Part shown: positions 19,377 to 29,795 of the stretch, piece after piece
How the letters are laid out: each line of letters opens with the position of its first letter
Numbering within the stretch: the stretch's first letter is position 1
Made by a program: the position numbers and the translations under genes
Notes under the pieces: generated by a model
Database searches by the model: none
What the model saw: the letters and a program-made list of their open reading frames with translations, nothing else
What the model was told of the DNA's origin: nothing
Source: Denticeps clupeoides
Taxonomy: Eukaryota; Chordata; Actinopteri; Clupeiformes; Denticipitidae
Direction of reading: 5' to 3'
NCBI RefSeq assembly: GCF_900700375.1
Contig: NW_021629766.1
Span: 1-64,000, forward strand
DNA length: 64,000 nucleotides

Positions 19377-20016
19377 TGTCAGAAAGACTTTGGGCGGAAC
19401 CAGATTTGTTTAGTTGTTTCTATCTGGTCCGGTTAGAGTGTGACACCTAATGAGCCACGCGTATTTTTCACATGTAAATGTGTGCGTTCATGACGGAAAG
19501 TAAGTGCTGAGGAGTGTTGTTCACACTCGTGTGTTCGATTCGTTTATCCTTTCATACTGTTTTATATGCAGAGAGAGAGAGTTTGTAATGTTTGGGAATT
19601 ATTTAATTCTTATGCTAATTTCCGCCTGCTATTAGCGCTAAGCTAACGGGGTTCAATAATTTTCCTGTGTTTTAGCTGCCTATATTTATATTCTAGGTAA
19701 AATGTTCTAGTGCTGGTTAGCTGCTTATGTAGGATTGTATTGTCTGTTTCATGTTAGATTACTGTAAGCAGTGTTATTAATCAGTGTTGTGTATCATATC
19801 ATGTTCTGTGGAGTGTTTGCTTATGTATGCTTTCTGTGTTTCTTGTAGACCACACACACACACAGACACACACACACACAGACACACACATACTTCGTTA
19901 ATAAATAAGATAATTGATAAGCTGGCCTCCAGGCTCCTGATTCTCTGACCGGAATCAGATCCTATTGTCGCTTCACCAGTGTAACACGTCGTGGGAGTGG
20001 TAGAATCTACACGACA
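19377..20016 (+). mobile_element. Solo LTR (640 bp)
   Basis: Starts TGTCAGAAAG, ends CACGACA, and is flanked by the 5-bp duplication AGACG (19372-19376 and 20017-20021). The uninterrupted site is seen at 17434-17447 and 24825. It includes a (CA)n tract at about 19853-19889 and an AATAAATAA signal near 19900 followed by a short 3' part, as expected for an LTR. No internal region remains. Family unassigned (retrovirus/Gypsy type by target size). It is a fossil left by LTR-LTR recombination. Confidence 0.8.
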
Positions 20017-20565
20017 AGACGTGTGAAACTCAAGAAAGGCAAAGGAGATTTCATTCATTTTTTCTTTATAGATTCTTTATTTACCGAAATATCCTACTGT
20101 GTCTTCCTTTTACCTTCAGAGATGGAGGGACCAGGCGAGCAGTACTGGAGGCTCGGAGTATACCAGGTGCAGTGCGAGGTGTAATAAGGGTATTATAAAT
20201 CATTATAAATCTGCTTGGCAGCAGAATCCCAGAATCTCTGTATTTAATCAGCTCAAGGTAATGTTGAGACGTGAGAGAAAGTCCACAAATAACTTGTGAA
20301 GCATAAGATTGACAGAGTGCTTGGTCTGAATTGTGCTGACTGTCTGGTTCCAGTTCTGGATTTTACATGGTAAACACATGTTGGAGAGTAACGGTGCCAC
20401 GTCTGGGTGCAGCAGGAGCCCCAGCTGGCAGCACTCAGCCTGACAGCAGGGCTCTAACCATGGACAGGTGCTGCTGGGTAGGCATCCGTGGTTGGAGCCC
20501 TGTTAGAAGGAACCGACACTGATGCATCGATGTGGATCCTGAACTTTGATTTCAGTTCCTGGCAA

Positions 20566-20703
20566 CCGCCACACGCCTGTTGGTTTGTTTTTCTTGGCTT
20601 CCTTTGTCTTTATTTGCATTTGCCTTTTTCTTTTGTGCGTATTAATAAATCCCATTTGCCCAGATGTCCCGTCTCTGCGCTTCCTTCCCCTGTCAGCCCG
20701 TTT
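20566..20703 (+). mobile_element. LTR fragment, second-block copy
   Basis: Counterpart of 9500-9657 (CTGGCAACCGCCACACGCCT through TGCGCTTCCTTCCCC). It is a shortened fossil remnant of the same related LTR family. Confidence 0.55.
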
Positions 20704-21091
20704 TGTGCATGTTTTTGGTGTTATGTTTTGGTGTTTAATTATCATTATATTCGTGCATTTTCTAAAGATTCTGTTTTTGAATAAAGGGTTGGAAATGAAT
20801 GCTTTTATTTATTCATAATTTATAAAAAATAATCGACAGATTAATTGACTATTAAAATGATTGTTAGTAGCAGCCATGCTTCTTTATTATCGGAAGATAC
20901 ATCGAACATTAAGACTAACTGTGCTGTAAAACAAGTATTTGCTTTATTAGATATTTCTCCAGATTTATTTGTTTTAAAGCCAAATGGCGTATGATGTAAG
21001 CCAGGACTTTATTAGGCATCAGACCAAGTGATGATTATCACCATTTCACAGGGTGAAGAGCAGGAATCCGCTGAAGATGCAGTGATTACTC

Positions 21092-23577
21092 TCATCGTTG
21101 TAAAGTCGCTGGTTTCCAGTCTCCCGCCTCCAGCTGCAGAGTCACGCCGCCGACCAGGTAGGAGACGTGGTGGTCCATGTCGTACTCCCCCAGCAACATG
21201 ATCCTCTGCTGGTTCCTGTACAGCGCTGTGTACATGGTGCGCGATGAGAGGATGTCCGCCACGGTGAACCTGAAGAAGTAAACGCCCTTCACTGGAGCGG
21301 TGAAGAACCCTGCAGAACCATACAGAAAAATTCACTACAGTCAGATCTACTACCATGATGCACCTGTCAGGTTAAACAGGAGACTATCAGTCCCTGTTCA
21401 TCACCAGACCGAACCACAAACCCTGGTGGACGCCAGGGACTCCGCCTTCCAGTCCAAAGACAAAGAGGCTCAATTCTACAGGCCGAGCCAACCAGTCACG
21501 GGCCAGTAAGGAGCAAAACGAGCTGATGCAGAGAAGATGAACATGGCTGCCCGCTCCTCACCAACGGTGATGGTTTAAGCCTTTAAACCTGAGCCACACC
21601 GTGTGTGGTGTTTCACAAGGACAGTCACTTCACTTTCACAAAGTGCGTTAAGAGGCTGGCACTGAGGTGTTTAAAGAATGTGACTCCCACTGACACCATG
21701 ACTATGAGAAGATGCTGAGCACCTGTATTACTGCTGTAGGCGTTTCCAACATTGGTGATGATGTTCCTGAAGACCAAGTTCAGTTCGGAAGGTCCTGCTT
21801 GTACATACTCAGTATTAAATGTCAAAGCTGCTGAAAAGGCCACTTTGCCTCCTGTAAAGTGGAACAGAACCAAAAAAACATCACTGCTGATATTCAACTT
21901 TACAAAAAGACAAAAACATAATCATCTGATATGTAAGTAATTCTATTGATTTGCATAGAATGATGACTAGAAAGTAACTTATATCCCAAATAAAAGGCAC
22001 ATCATATTTAAGGATATGACCCAATACTCATCATGTACAAATAGACAGATCTTTCATCACGATTACAATATGTATTCAGTATATAGCAATAATAATGTCA
22101 TTTACCTGCATTCATGTTATTCAGTTTCTCCACTTTGGTCTCCACTGATGTTAGTCTGGTCTTCAGTCCTCCAATCTCTGCATTCAGAGCAGAAAATATT
22201 AAAACCACAGTTCATCACATGATACCTGAGTTCTTCTGCTGCAGATCTTCTACTTGGTTCTTGACAGCTTTCAGCTCTGCTGCTTGTTCTGATGTAGGTG
22301 GAACACAAAAAATGAGCCAAATCTTCACCAAGAAAATATGATTAGAGATCATTTCAATCCAGCACCTGCATTCTGATGAGTCAGGTTCTCCACGTTCTGC
22401 TCATTGTCATCCATTTGGATCTTTAGAGCCGTCAGCTCTGCCACAAGTGCTGCAATAATGAAGGAATAATTCAGTACTTTATGGTAGATTATGGTATGGC
22501 TTATTTCTATAGGAGATTAAAGAGTTTTTATGACAGGATGGTTGCATATAACAGTAAATTTATATGGCTGTATATGGCAGTTTATGGCGGTATATAATAA
22601 TTTATGGATGATTATGGTTGCATATAACAGTTAATTTATATGGCTGTATATAATAGTTTATGGCGGTATATGAATGTACATGACTGTGTGTATGGATGTA
22701 TAACAATGTATATTGATGAGATGTCGCTGATTGTTCCCATGCTCAGAATTACTGTAAAAAATTAAATGGTCACTCTTGTAAGCAGCTTGGATGTGAACGT
22801 TGGACTGTCTGTTCTGCATTACCTGCATTTTCCATCTTCAGATTCTCCAGGTCTTTCTGTACGTCGGACAGGACAGCATCTTGCGCTTATATACAAAATA
22901 ATACAGATGTCTGTTATTCTAAATTATATCTACTCATGCACTCTATTACATGTAGAGAATTGAATTAATGTACTGTTATTCTAACCTAAACTAATCATAA
23001 CCAATGAATAACAATTCACTGTTTATGTTATTTATACAGTAATTACATGGAATTAATACTATGTGTGATTAAATAATACTATTTGTATAGTATATTTTAC
23101 ACTATAATATTTGTCAAATGTCATTCATGCACCTGCATTCTCCTTCTTCATGTTCTCCACTTCATCCTTCATGGTCTTTATCTCCACATCTTGAGCTAAA
23201 TAATGTAAATGTAAATGAGCTAAATACCAACATTAAAGTCTGTGAATGATGTTCATACTGGTCTCAGTGTTGTTGAATTAATATTGCACATTTAGAAGAT
23301 TACCAGCGTTTTCTCTCTCCAGAACTTTGAAATCCAGCCTCAGATCCAGCGCCATGTCTTCAGGGTCCTTTAGGTTGGTCTTCACGTTCTCCAACTGGAC
23401 TTCCTGAGCCAGCATCGTGTCCCGCAGGTAGTGGACCATGTTCCTCAGGTACTGCAGCTCAGCGTTGATGTCCTGCACAGGAATTTCTTTTTTTGTATTT
23501 AGAGGGTTGCTCTGGTTCAGAGAAAGAGCTCTAAATGTGGAGAACAGCAGGAACAGCAAGGAGATGATGACCCTCAT
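21092..23577 (-). pseudogene. C1q-domain gene, second copy, C-terminus truncated by a 20-bp deletion
   Basis: Same eight-exon structure as the first copy: 23304-23577, 23133-23195, 22823-22885, 22366-22449, 22226-22288, 22106-22177, 21723-21851 and 21309 down to a premature stop at 21092. A 20-bp deletion between two CCAG words (junction near 21119) shifts the frame after LEAGDW, giving KPATLQR and a stop. The ancestral stop would lie at 21046. The predicted product is 321 aa and lacks about the last 30 residues of the C1q fold, including the terminal FSGFLLF strand, so it should not fold normally. Signal peptide, stalk and splice sites remain intact. It is either a very young pseudogene or a null allele. 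Confidence 0.8.
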
Positions 23578-23596
23578 CTTCAACACAATCAGGTCA

Positions 23597-23935
23597 GCTT
23601 TCCACTCATCTAGACTCTTCTCCGTCTTGGCCCCTCGGTTGTGGAATGAACTTCCCCTTTAGGTCAGAACAGCTCAGTCACTGAGCACCTTCAAACGGCA
23701 GCTCAAGACCTTCCTCTTTAGAGAAGATTTAGATGAACTTGTAACCTTCTTCTCGTCTGACTTCTGTATAGAAACTAGAACAGAGTGAATAAAAAGATTG
23801 TATTCATAGTTGGGGGTCCTAGTGAACCAGAACTGACCACTTCATCCATGGTAACATGGAAGCAAGTTGTAAGTCGCTCTGGTTAAGGACGTCTGCCAAA
23901 CGCCTTAAATGTAAATGTAAGCGGCCTCCTTTTTT
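23597..23935 (+). mobile_element. L2/CR1-like LINE 3' end, sense, second block
   Basis: Same as 12740-13078, again directly next to the C1q start codon (SSRLFSVLAPRLWNELPL, then the AAATGTAAATGTAA tail). Confidence 0.7.
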
Positions 23936-23954
23936 TATAAAGCCGAACTTATTC

Positions 23955-24550
23955 ATTATTTACATTTAAGGCATTTGGCAGACGGCCGTATCCAGAGCCA
24001 CTTACAACGTGCTTTCAAGTTACCATGGATGAAGAGATCAATTCCGGTTCACTAGGACCCCCAACTATGAATACAATCTTTTTATTCACTCTGTTCTAGT
24101 TTCTATACAGAAGTCAGACGAGAAGAAGGTTACAAGTTCATCTAAATCTTCTCTAAAGAGGAAGGTCTTGAGCTGCCGTGTGAAGGTGCTCAGTGACTGA
24201 GCTGGAAGTTCATTCCACCACCGAGGGGCCAAGACGGAGAAGGGTCTAGATGAGCGTCTTCCTTTTACCTTCAGAGATGGAGGGACCAGGCGAGCAGTAC
24301 TGGAGGCTCGGAGTATACGAGGTGCAGTGCGAGGTGTAATAAGGGCTGTGAGGTAGGATGGTGCTACTCCATGTTTGGCTTTGTAGGCCAGCATCAGTAT
24401 TTAGAACCTGATGCGTGCAGCTACTGGGAGCCGGTGGAGGGAACGTAGCAGAGGGGCGGTGTGGAGAACTTGGGAAGGTTGAACATCAGTCGTGCTGCTT
24501 CGTCCTGTATGAGTTGTAGAGGTCGGATGGTACATAGAGGTAGATTCATG
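23955..24550 (-). mobile_element. L2/CR1-like LINE 3' end, antisense, uninterrupted
   Basis: Complete version of the LINE 3' end split in the first block. Protein C-terminus on the minus strand at about 24086-24394 (LAYKAKHGVAPSYLTALITP; LAPRWWNELPAQSLSTF). It lies tail-to-tail with the preceding sense copy, separated by about 20 bp. Confidence 0.75.
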
Positions 24551-24589
24551 TTTACTGCCACTTTCACTTTTTAATCATTATTATTGGTG

Positions 24590-24725
24590 TGTTTTACACT
24601 TGGCCAACACACTCGCGTCTGAACCAGAAGAGCACCAAGTTCCAGGTTCAAACCCCATCGTGTCCCTCTGTCCCCAGGGGGACTGTCCCCGTCACTACTG
24701 AATGTAAATGTGTTGTTACGGAACA
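24590..24725 (+). mobile_element. tRNA-derived SINE remnant, shortened
   Basis: Same SINE as 17195-17340; a short piece after box B (the ACTTACTAC word) is missing here. Confidence 0.5.
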
Positions 24726-24951
24726 CGTAAAATAATATAGTTGTATATAATCCAAGTGAAATATAGTACATGGTGAACTATACAACATGGTTTTTAATGT
24801 TTGTCTTGTGTTTTGGACGTGTGAAGCTCAAGAAAGTCAAAGGAGATTTCATTCATCTTTTCTATATAGATTCTTTATTTGGCGTATTTGCATTTTGTAA
24901 TAACGCTCATGTTACGCTCGCCTTTGCGATGTCCGCATAGCTGCGTCCTGT

Positions 24952-25169
24952 TCACCAGCCTCCCAGATCAACCTGGACAGCCTGGTCCTTGTACTGTTTT
25001 CTTTTCTCCACGTCTCCTTGTGAAGCTTCTCGAAGATGCTCCAGTGCTGCTCTCATGTCCGCTGTCTGCTCGAGTTGCCCACACAGTTCCTTCTCCCTTC
25101 TGAGGAGGACCTTCAGGGTTTCCTCAATCTCATGCCTCTTGCTTGTATTGTTTAAGTCCTGGAAACGTT
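24952..25169 (-). pseudogene. Coiled-coil gene copy 3, only the C-terminal 72 codons
   Basis: Minus-strand frame [20 protein letters not shown] ... QAVQVDLGGW corresponds to the last fifth of the coiled-coil protein and keeps its 3' flank and AATAAA (near 24877). At 25169/25170 homology stops inside the AACGTTTCC word and symplekin exon sequence begins. No promoter or start codon remains. Confidence 0.8.
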
Positions 25170-25410
25170 GTCGCACTTGGTGGAGTCGATGTTGTGGAGG
25201 GCGATGAGCAGCTCGCCGGGGGTCAGCGGAGACATGGAGGAGCTGCCTTCACCTGCAGGAACACACACATCTCAGCGCCGAGCTGCACAGAAGATGCTGG
25301 GGACAGCAGGATGAAACGCCAGCTTACTGTGCTGGGTGCCGAGGAGCCGGTTGAAGACCTCCTTCACCACGATGGGGTTCAGTCCTGGAACCAGCCGGCT
25401 GCTCCGGATT
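25170..25410 (-). pseudogene. sympk: Symplekin gene fragment (two exons)
   Basis: Minus strand. One exon, about 25403 to 25328, encodes SRLVPGLNPIVVKEVFNRLL then GTQH and ends at a GTAAGC donor. After a short intron with a CTGCAG acceptor, the next exon (25252 to 25170) encodes [20 protein letters not shown] then IDSTKCD. From memory of vertebrate symplekin this is the conserved C-terminal third (human has VVKEVFNRLLGTQHGEG and [15 protein letters not shown]). Symplekin scaffolds the pre-mRNA 3'-end processing complex. Here only two partial exons exist and the fragment is cut by the coiled-coil gene copy, so it cannot encode symplekin. Confidence 0.75.
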
Positions 25411-25523
25411 AAAAAGACGGTGCGGGACGAGGAGACGGACCTGCGTTAGGACCGGACCCCCCGGAATAATGACCAGGCTGGATTTTAATTTCAGAACTTT
25501 ATTTAAAACGCTGCTGTGTTGTA
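25411..25523. other. Probable symplekin intron remainder
   Basis: GC-rich stretch upstream (in minus-strand sense) of the symplekin exon, with no other recognisable content, ending at the left end of the transposon candidate. Confidence 0.35.
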
Positions 25524-26078
25524 CACTGTAACAAGGATAATGTGAAATCTACAGAAACTAGCTGGCAGCTTTTAGCAAGTAAGTTGCTGTAGAACATTCT
25601 ACAGTATGCTTACTGTAAATTGAATCACAGTACCTACAAAATACTGTAATTGTTATTACAGCAATGATCTGAATACTGTAATCATTGTTACAGTAGTAAG
25701 CACAGACTGTATTTGCAATCACAGTAATAAAGTGCTGTATATTTCATTACAGCACATATTAGGCTACTGCAATATGCATGACTGCATTATTTGTTATAAT
25801 AAGTAATTTATAAAATATTGTTATAAAATAAAAATTATAGCATACAATACAATGAAGATGCGTTTTTTGTCGCAAAACATTTCATTTATTTTTTTAAAGC
25901 AGTTTACAAAAAGTTTTACTTTGTAAAAAACACTTATTTTCCCAAACAACCCTTTCTCTTCAGGTAAACCAATTTAAACACCAAGGCCAAGAATTATTTT
26001 GTAACACTTCAATGCTTATAGAGATAATTAAAACAAAATACTTTTTTGTACTTTTTACATTTCCCTTTTCAGACATTG

Positions 26079-26510
26079 GTTTGTATGTGCAGTCACTGTA
26101 TCCTGTAAAGTTAATTGATAATATAATAAAATTAACAATAAAACACACAAAAGCATCACCATATAGACAACTATCACATATTTCAGGTTTGTATGTGCAG
26201 TCACTGTATCCTGTAAAGTTAATTGATAATATAATAAAATTAACAATAAAACACACAAAAGAATCACCATATAGACAACTATCACATATTTCAGGTTTGT
26301 ATGTGCAGTCACTGTATCCTGTAAAGTTAATTGATAATATAATAAAATTAACAATAAAACACACAAAAGCATCACCATATAGACAACTATCACATATTTC
26401 AGGTTTGTATGTGCAGTCACTGTATCCTGTAAAGTTAATTGATAATATAATAAAATTAACAATAAAACACACAAAAGCATCACCATATAGACAACTGTCA
26501 CATATTTCAG
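26079..26510. repeat. 108-bp minisatellite, four copies
   Basis: Four almost identical copies starting near 26079, 26186, 26294 and 26402, beginning GGTTTGTATGTGCAGTCACT and ending CAACTATCACATATTTCA. Since 108 bp is 36 codons, open frames of about 150-180 codons run through on both strands. They are repeat translations, and the copies differ at only a few bases. Confidence 0.9.
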
Positions 26511-26651
26511 GTTTTGTTTTTTGTTTGTTTGTTTTTTACAAATACAAAAATTCCAAGTAAGTAAAATGTTCAGTTAAAAGAAGAATTGTAGAAAAATGCA
26601 TTTGTACGAAAACATTTCAATATTCAACCAATAAACTGTTCAAGACTGACT

Positions 26652-27311
26652 TTACTGGTCCCAATGACATATATGATTCCTGCGCCGTTTCTTCCTATAC
26701 TGAATATGTCTTCTAGGGCTGTAATCTTCTTCCCTGAAGTGGAAGGACAAAGAGGCATTAGTTACTAATGTAGAGTAGAAATGCAAAGGCAGCATTAATC
26801 CACACTATTGGCTCTATGACAATTTTTTGAGACTCCCTACTTCCCATTGGAAACGTTTGGAAATGTTTCTATTACTACATGAAGGTGCAGTAGCCTAGTA
26901 AAATACACTACACACACATGCACAGTTTTACATATAGAAACACACAAACAAGAGGGCATCTGTAAGACACTGCCCTGTACAGTGAATAAGTGTAGCCAAC
27001 CCTGGTCCTTGAGGGCCACGGTCCTCCTGCTCATTTTCCAACCATCACTGCACTTACAGCTTCTGAATGCCTGGATCAGGTGTGTTCAGTCAATCAGTGG
27101 GTAGAATAGTTGTAAAACTAGCAGGATAGCGGCCCTGGAGGATCAAGGTTGTCTATCCCTGCTGTAGAGTATTTTATTTCTGCAAAGTTTAAATAAATAT
27201 AAATTAACAGTCTCACCTGATATCAATTGTTCTGCCAGTCATACTCGATAAAGCCTCTGATAAACGATGCCACGTGTGGATTGAGGGATTCATTTTTTTC
27301 GTTGCACCATC
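26652..27311 (-). CDS. Possible last two exons of an unrecognised gene
   Basis: Minus strand: exon 27311-27217 (acceptor TGGCAG, donor CAG/GTGAGA) encodes DGATKKMNPSIHTWHRLSEA then LSSMTGRTIDI. It joins in frame to exon 26733-26652 (acceptor CTTCAG), encoding EEDYSPRRHIQYRKKRRRNH then ICHWDQ and a stop. The C-terminus is highly basic and resembles a nuclear localisation signal. I do not recognise the family and see no convincing upstream exons. It may be an accessory gene of the surrounding transposon candidate, or chance. Confidence 0.25.
26996..27168. mobile_element. Small palindromic MITE-like element
   Basis: Ends are inverted: CAACCCTGGTCCTTGAGGGC on the left and GGCCCTGGAGGATCAAGGTTG on the right, with a middle containing CTGGATCAGGTGTGTTCAGT. 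This matches, from memory, a common fish palindromic repeat of the form CCCTGGTCCTGGAGGGCC. No coding capacity. Confidence 0.55.
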
Positions 27312-28307
27312 CTGCCAGTCCTTCTGCTCAGCTGGACCTTGGAAGAACACTTGCTTTGCTCAGGATTTATCCTGACAATAAATCTGTAAATTCATAAGAT
27401 GCCATATATTACCCCAGGAGAAAAAACTTACAAAGATTTGGTCCAATATAGTGATATTTGCTGATCCATGTGAGGGTAATAAATTATTGAAGTTTGGTAC
27501 ATTAACCTCTCACACTTGTAATTTTGTGAATACTTTGAGCTACTTCCGATTCTCTAATATACCATAGAATGCAGAACTATTTTCTACTTTGTTTCACTAC
27601 TCAGCAGCTGTCCGGACCCATATTCAACATATAGGGGAAATATATTGGCAGTGCTAAAGCAGAAAATTGTTCCACCAGAGTGTTGAGGACAAATGTTGGT
27701 TTCAGATATCCTTCACAGCAAATTTGTAGCTTTGTAGTGCATCTCAAAATGTATCTGTATTTATCCATACATTTTCCAGTGTCTCCTTAAACATCACAGA
27801 AGAGCTGGAGCCATTTCTAGCTGTCATTGGGAAAGAGGCAGGGTACACCCTGGACAAGTTGGCGATTACAAAGATGACATACAGATGCATACAAACATTC
27901 ACGCTCACACCTATGGGCAATTTAATTTCAAGAATGTTAGAGCAATACACTCCAGTAAAGCTCTTGTTCTCACAACAGGAAAGGAACAGATCTGTTGATG
28001 TATTACACTAATGGATCAGCAAGTACCAATATATGGGTAAAAATATAAAAATAACAAATTGGTTATTTATAATATAACTGAGGATTGTCCCTGCAAAGAA
28101 ATATCATTCTTTGCATTTGAAAGACATACTGATTACAGTATGTAGTTGAACTGACTGTTTGGCTGGTGTTTGCTACAGATTCATATCCTGAAAAAAAAGT
28201 ATGTGACAGACTTAAACATGTAAAGCCAAAATCAATAATGTGTCAAAATGTATTCACTAGTTGGAAATGACACTCCTGTGTCCTCAGGTTAGATGATCGA
28301 AGTCCAA

Positions 28308-28700
28308 AAATGCAGCGTCTTACCTGTTGCAGTGTCCTGTGTCGCCTAGGTCGGTTTCCGTTGACAATACCAACGGTTGCTAGCGAAGAAGAAAACAATT
28401 GTCAAGCTAATTAGCTGTAGCTAGCTAACAGACCAAGAAGCAACACTACAGGCATAAGTGCACACAATTGCAAGTAAACATCTATCATGTGATGCTTCCC
28501 CTGAACCAGACTTACGAGACCAGATAGCACATAATAATGTATAATTATTTTGGAGCTCAGAAGATATGCGGCGTCTTACCTGTTGCAGTGTCCTGTGTCG
28601 CCTAGGTCGGTTACCGTTGACAATACCAACGGTCGCTAGCAAAGGAGAAGACGAATGTCAAGCTAATTAGCTGTAGCTAGCTAAAAGACCGACAAGCAAT
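28308..28700. repeat. ~260-bp spaced duplication with a shared splice-donor-like motif
   Basis: A segment of about 130 bp (CGTCTTACCTGTTGCAGTGT ... GCTAATTAGCTGTAGCTAGC) occurs at 28312-28440 and 28571-28700. On the minus strand each has CTGCAACAG/GTAAGACG, a good 5' splice site, preceded by a short frame encoding TVGIVNGNRPRRHRTLQQ. It could be a duplicated first exon of a gene in the transposon candidate; this is inference. Confidence 0.45.
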
Positions 28701-29500
28701 ACTTGAAAAAATTAACATTTAGCTAAATTAGTGCTAGTGTGCCGGAGTTAAATGGTTACACTAGATTTATAAATGTATTTCTTCTTTTTTTGTGTCTTTT
28801 ATTTTCTTATTTTCTAAAGACTTTTATTTTGTTTACCTGTATTCTGATGTGGGTAAGGGAATTATAATGATAATCCGGGTGTTTGTTTAATTGTAGAATG
28901 TTAAAATGTGTTAATGTTTCTGGTTATGTCAAATATGTTTCTGTATTTTTGTTTGTTCAATTTATGATTATTATAAAAAGTTATGTGGGTTCTAAAACTT
29001 TGATCACCCCCGAAAAGTGGTTGGATGCGGCCGTGCCCGTGGGTTAGTGGGTTGGAGACCCGGTTTAGTCCTCTTAGACACATGGCATGAGCTGTGAGAG
29101 AGAGAGGTGCAGAGAGACGCGAGTTGTGACGCGATGTTCTGGCGTGACCTTGCTTTTATACAGAATACACTTTGCACGAAAAATTTCTTGGGTGTCAGCT
29201 CGTCAATTACGGTTCAAGAAAAGAAATAAAAAAATTACACAACGCAGAAGAAGGACCACTACACTAGGTTAAGCTAATACACGTACTGTAGCAAAAAACA
29301 TTGAGTTGATTTACCTTTCTGAAGTCAAAGGACGAGGATCTTCTTTCATGAAAATAATGCGAAGCTGGCCATCAGTACTTCATTTCTTAATATTGAGGAT
29401 GTAAAATTAAAAACGCTGGGTCATCCTCTGGCTTCATGAAATATATCCTAGAAATATGATTTCTGTGTTCCGAATAACTGAAAGATGAGAAATATGAAAA
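28701..29500. other. Non-coding AT-rich stretch
   Basis: No gene seen. The part 28740-29210 has a composition change and a TATA-like GCTTTTATACAGAATAC, but no terminal duplication could be established. Confidence 0.4.
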
Positions 29501-29795
29501 TTCCCGCTCAAAATTATTGTATTATGATATACCGCAATATGGTTTTACTGTAAAACAACAGCCGCCCAGGAATTTAAACCATGATGCTTTGCAAATCTAC
29601 AGCAACATGCTGTATACAGGTTCTACAGTACGGATTTGTTCATTATACAGTAATAATGCTGTGAAAACTACAGAAATGTGTTACAGTGTCATGTGTCTCG
29701 TGTGTCTTCACCGTTTATTTACCGTGCGTTAACTAAACTTCGGCATGAACGTCAATCTTGTGTTTCGGTCGCTAATAAAAGTTTTCATGTGAACG

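Larger units (their letters stand above)
20017..24020. repeat. Second copy of the C1q gene block (duplicate of 8975-13163)
   Basis: Near-identical over about 4 kb to 8975-13163 at a nearly constant offset of 10870 bp between about 10230 and 12400. Visible differences are rare substitutions and small indels, plus loss of about 165 bp near 20704 and a 20-bp deletion at about 21119. The duplication is recent, and the LTR element at 13164 inserted into copy 1 afterwards. Confidence 0.9.
25524..29688. mobile_element. Candidate DNA transposon with CACTGTAACA termini
   Basis: Left end CACTGTAACA (25524-25533) and right end TGTTACAGTG (29679-29688) are perfect 10-bp inverted repeats. Both ends are followed inward by several hundred bases rich in CTGTAA, TTACAG, CTACAG and ACTGTAG words. 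Between them is 4.1 kb of AT-rich sequence with a minisatellite, a small MITE, a tandem duplication and a possible spliced gene. No clear target-site duplication is visible and no transposase family was recognised, so class and limits are provisional. Confidence 0.4.

Noticed and set aside
26012-26560. 182-codon frame with repeated GLYVQSLYPVKLI
   Set aside because: Translation of the 108-bp minisatellite; open on both strands because the unit is 36 codons.
28739-29205. Possible further solo LTR (TGTGCCGG ... CTCGTCA)
   Set aside because: Composition and a TATA-like motif fit, but no target duplication or second copy is visible, so ends cannot be supported.
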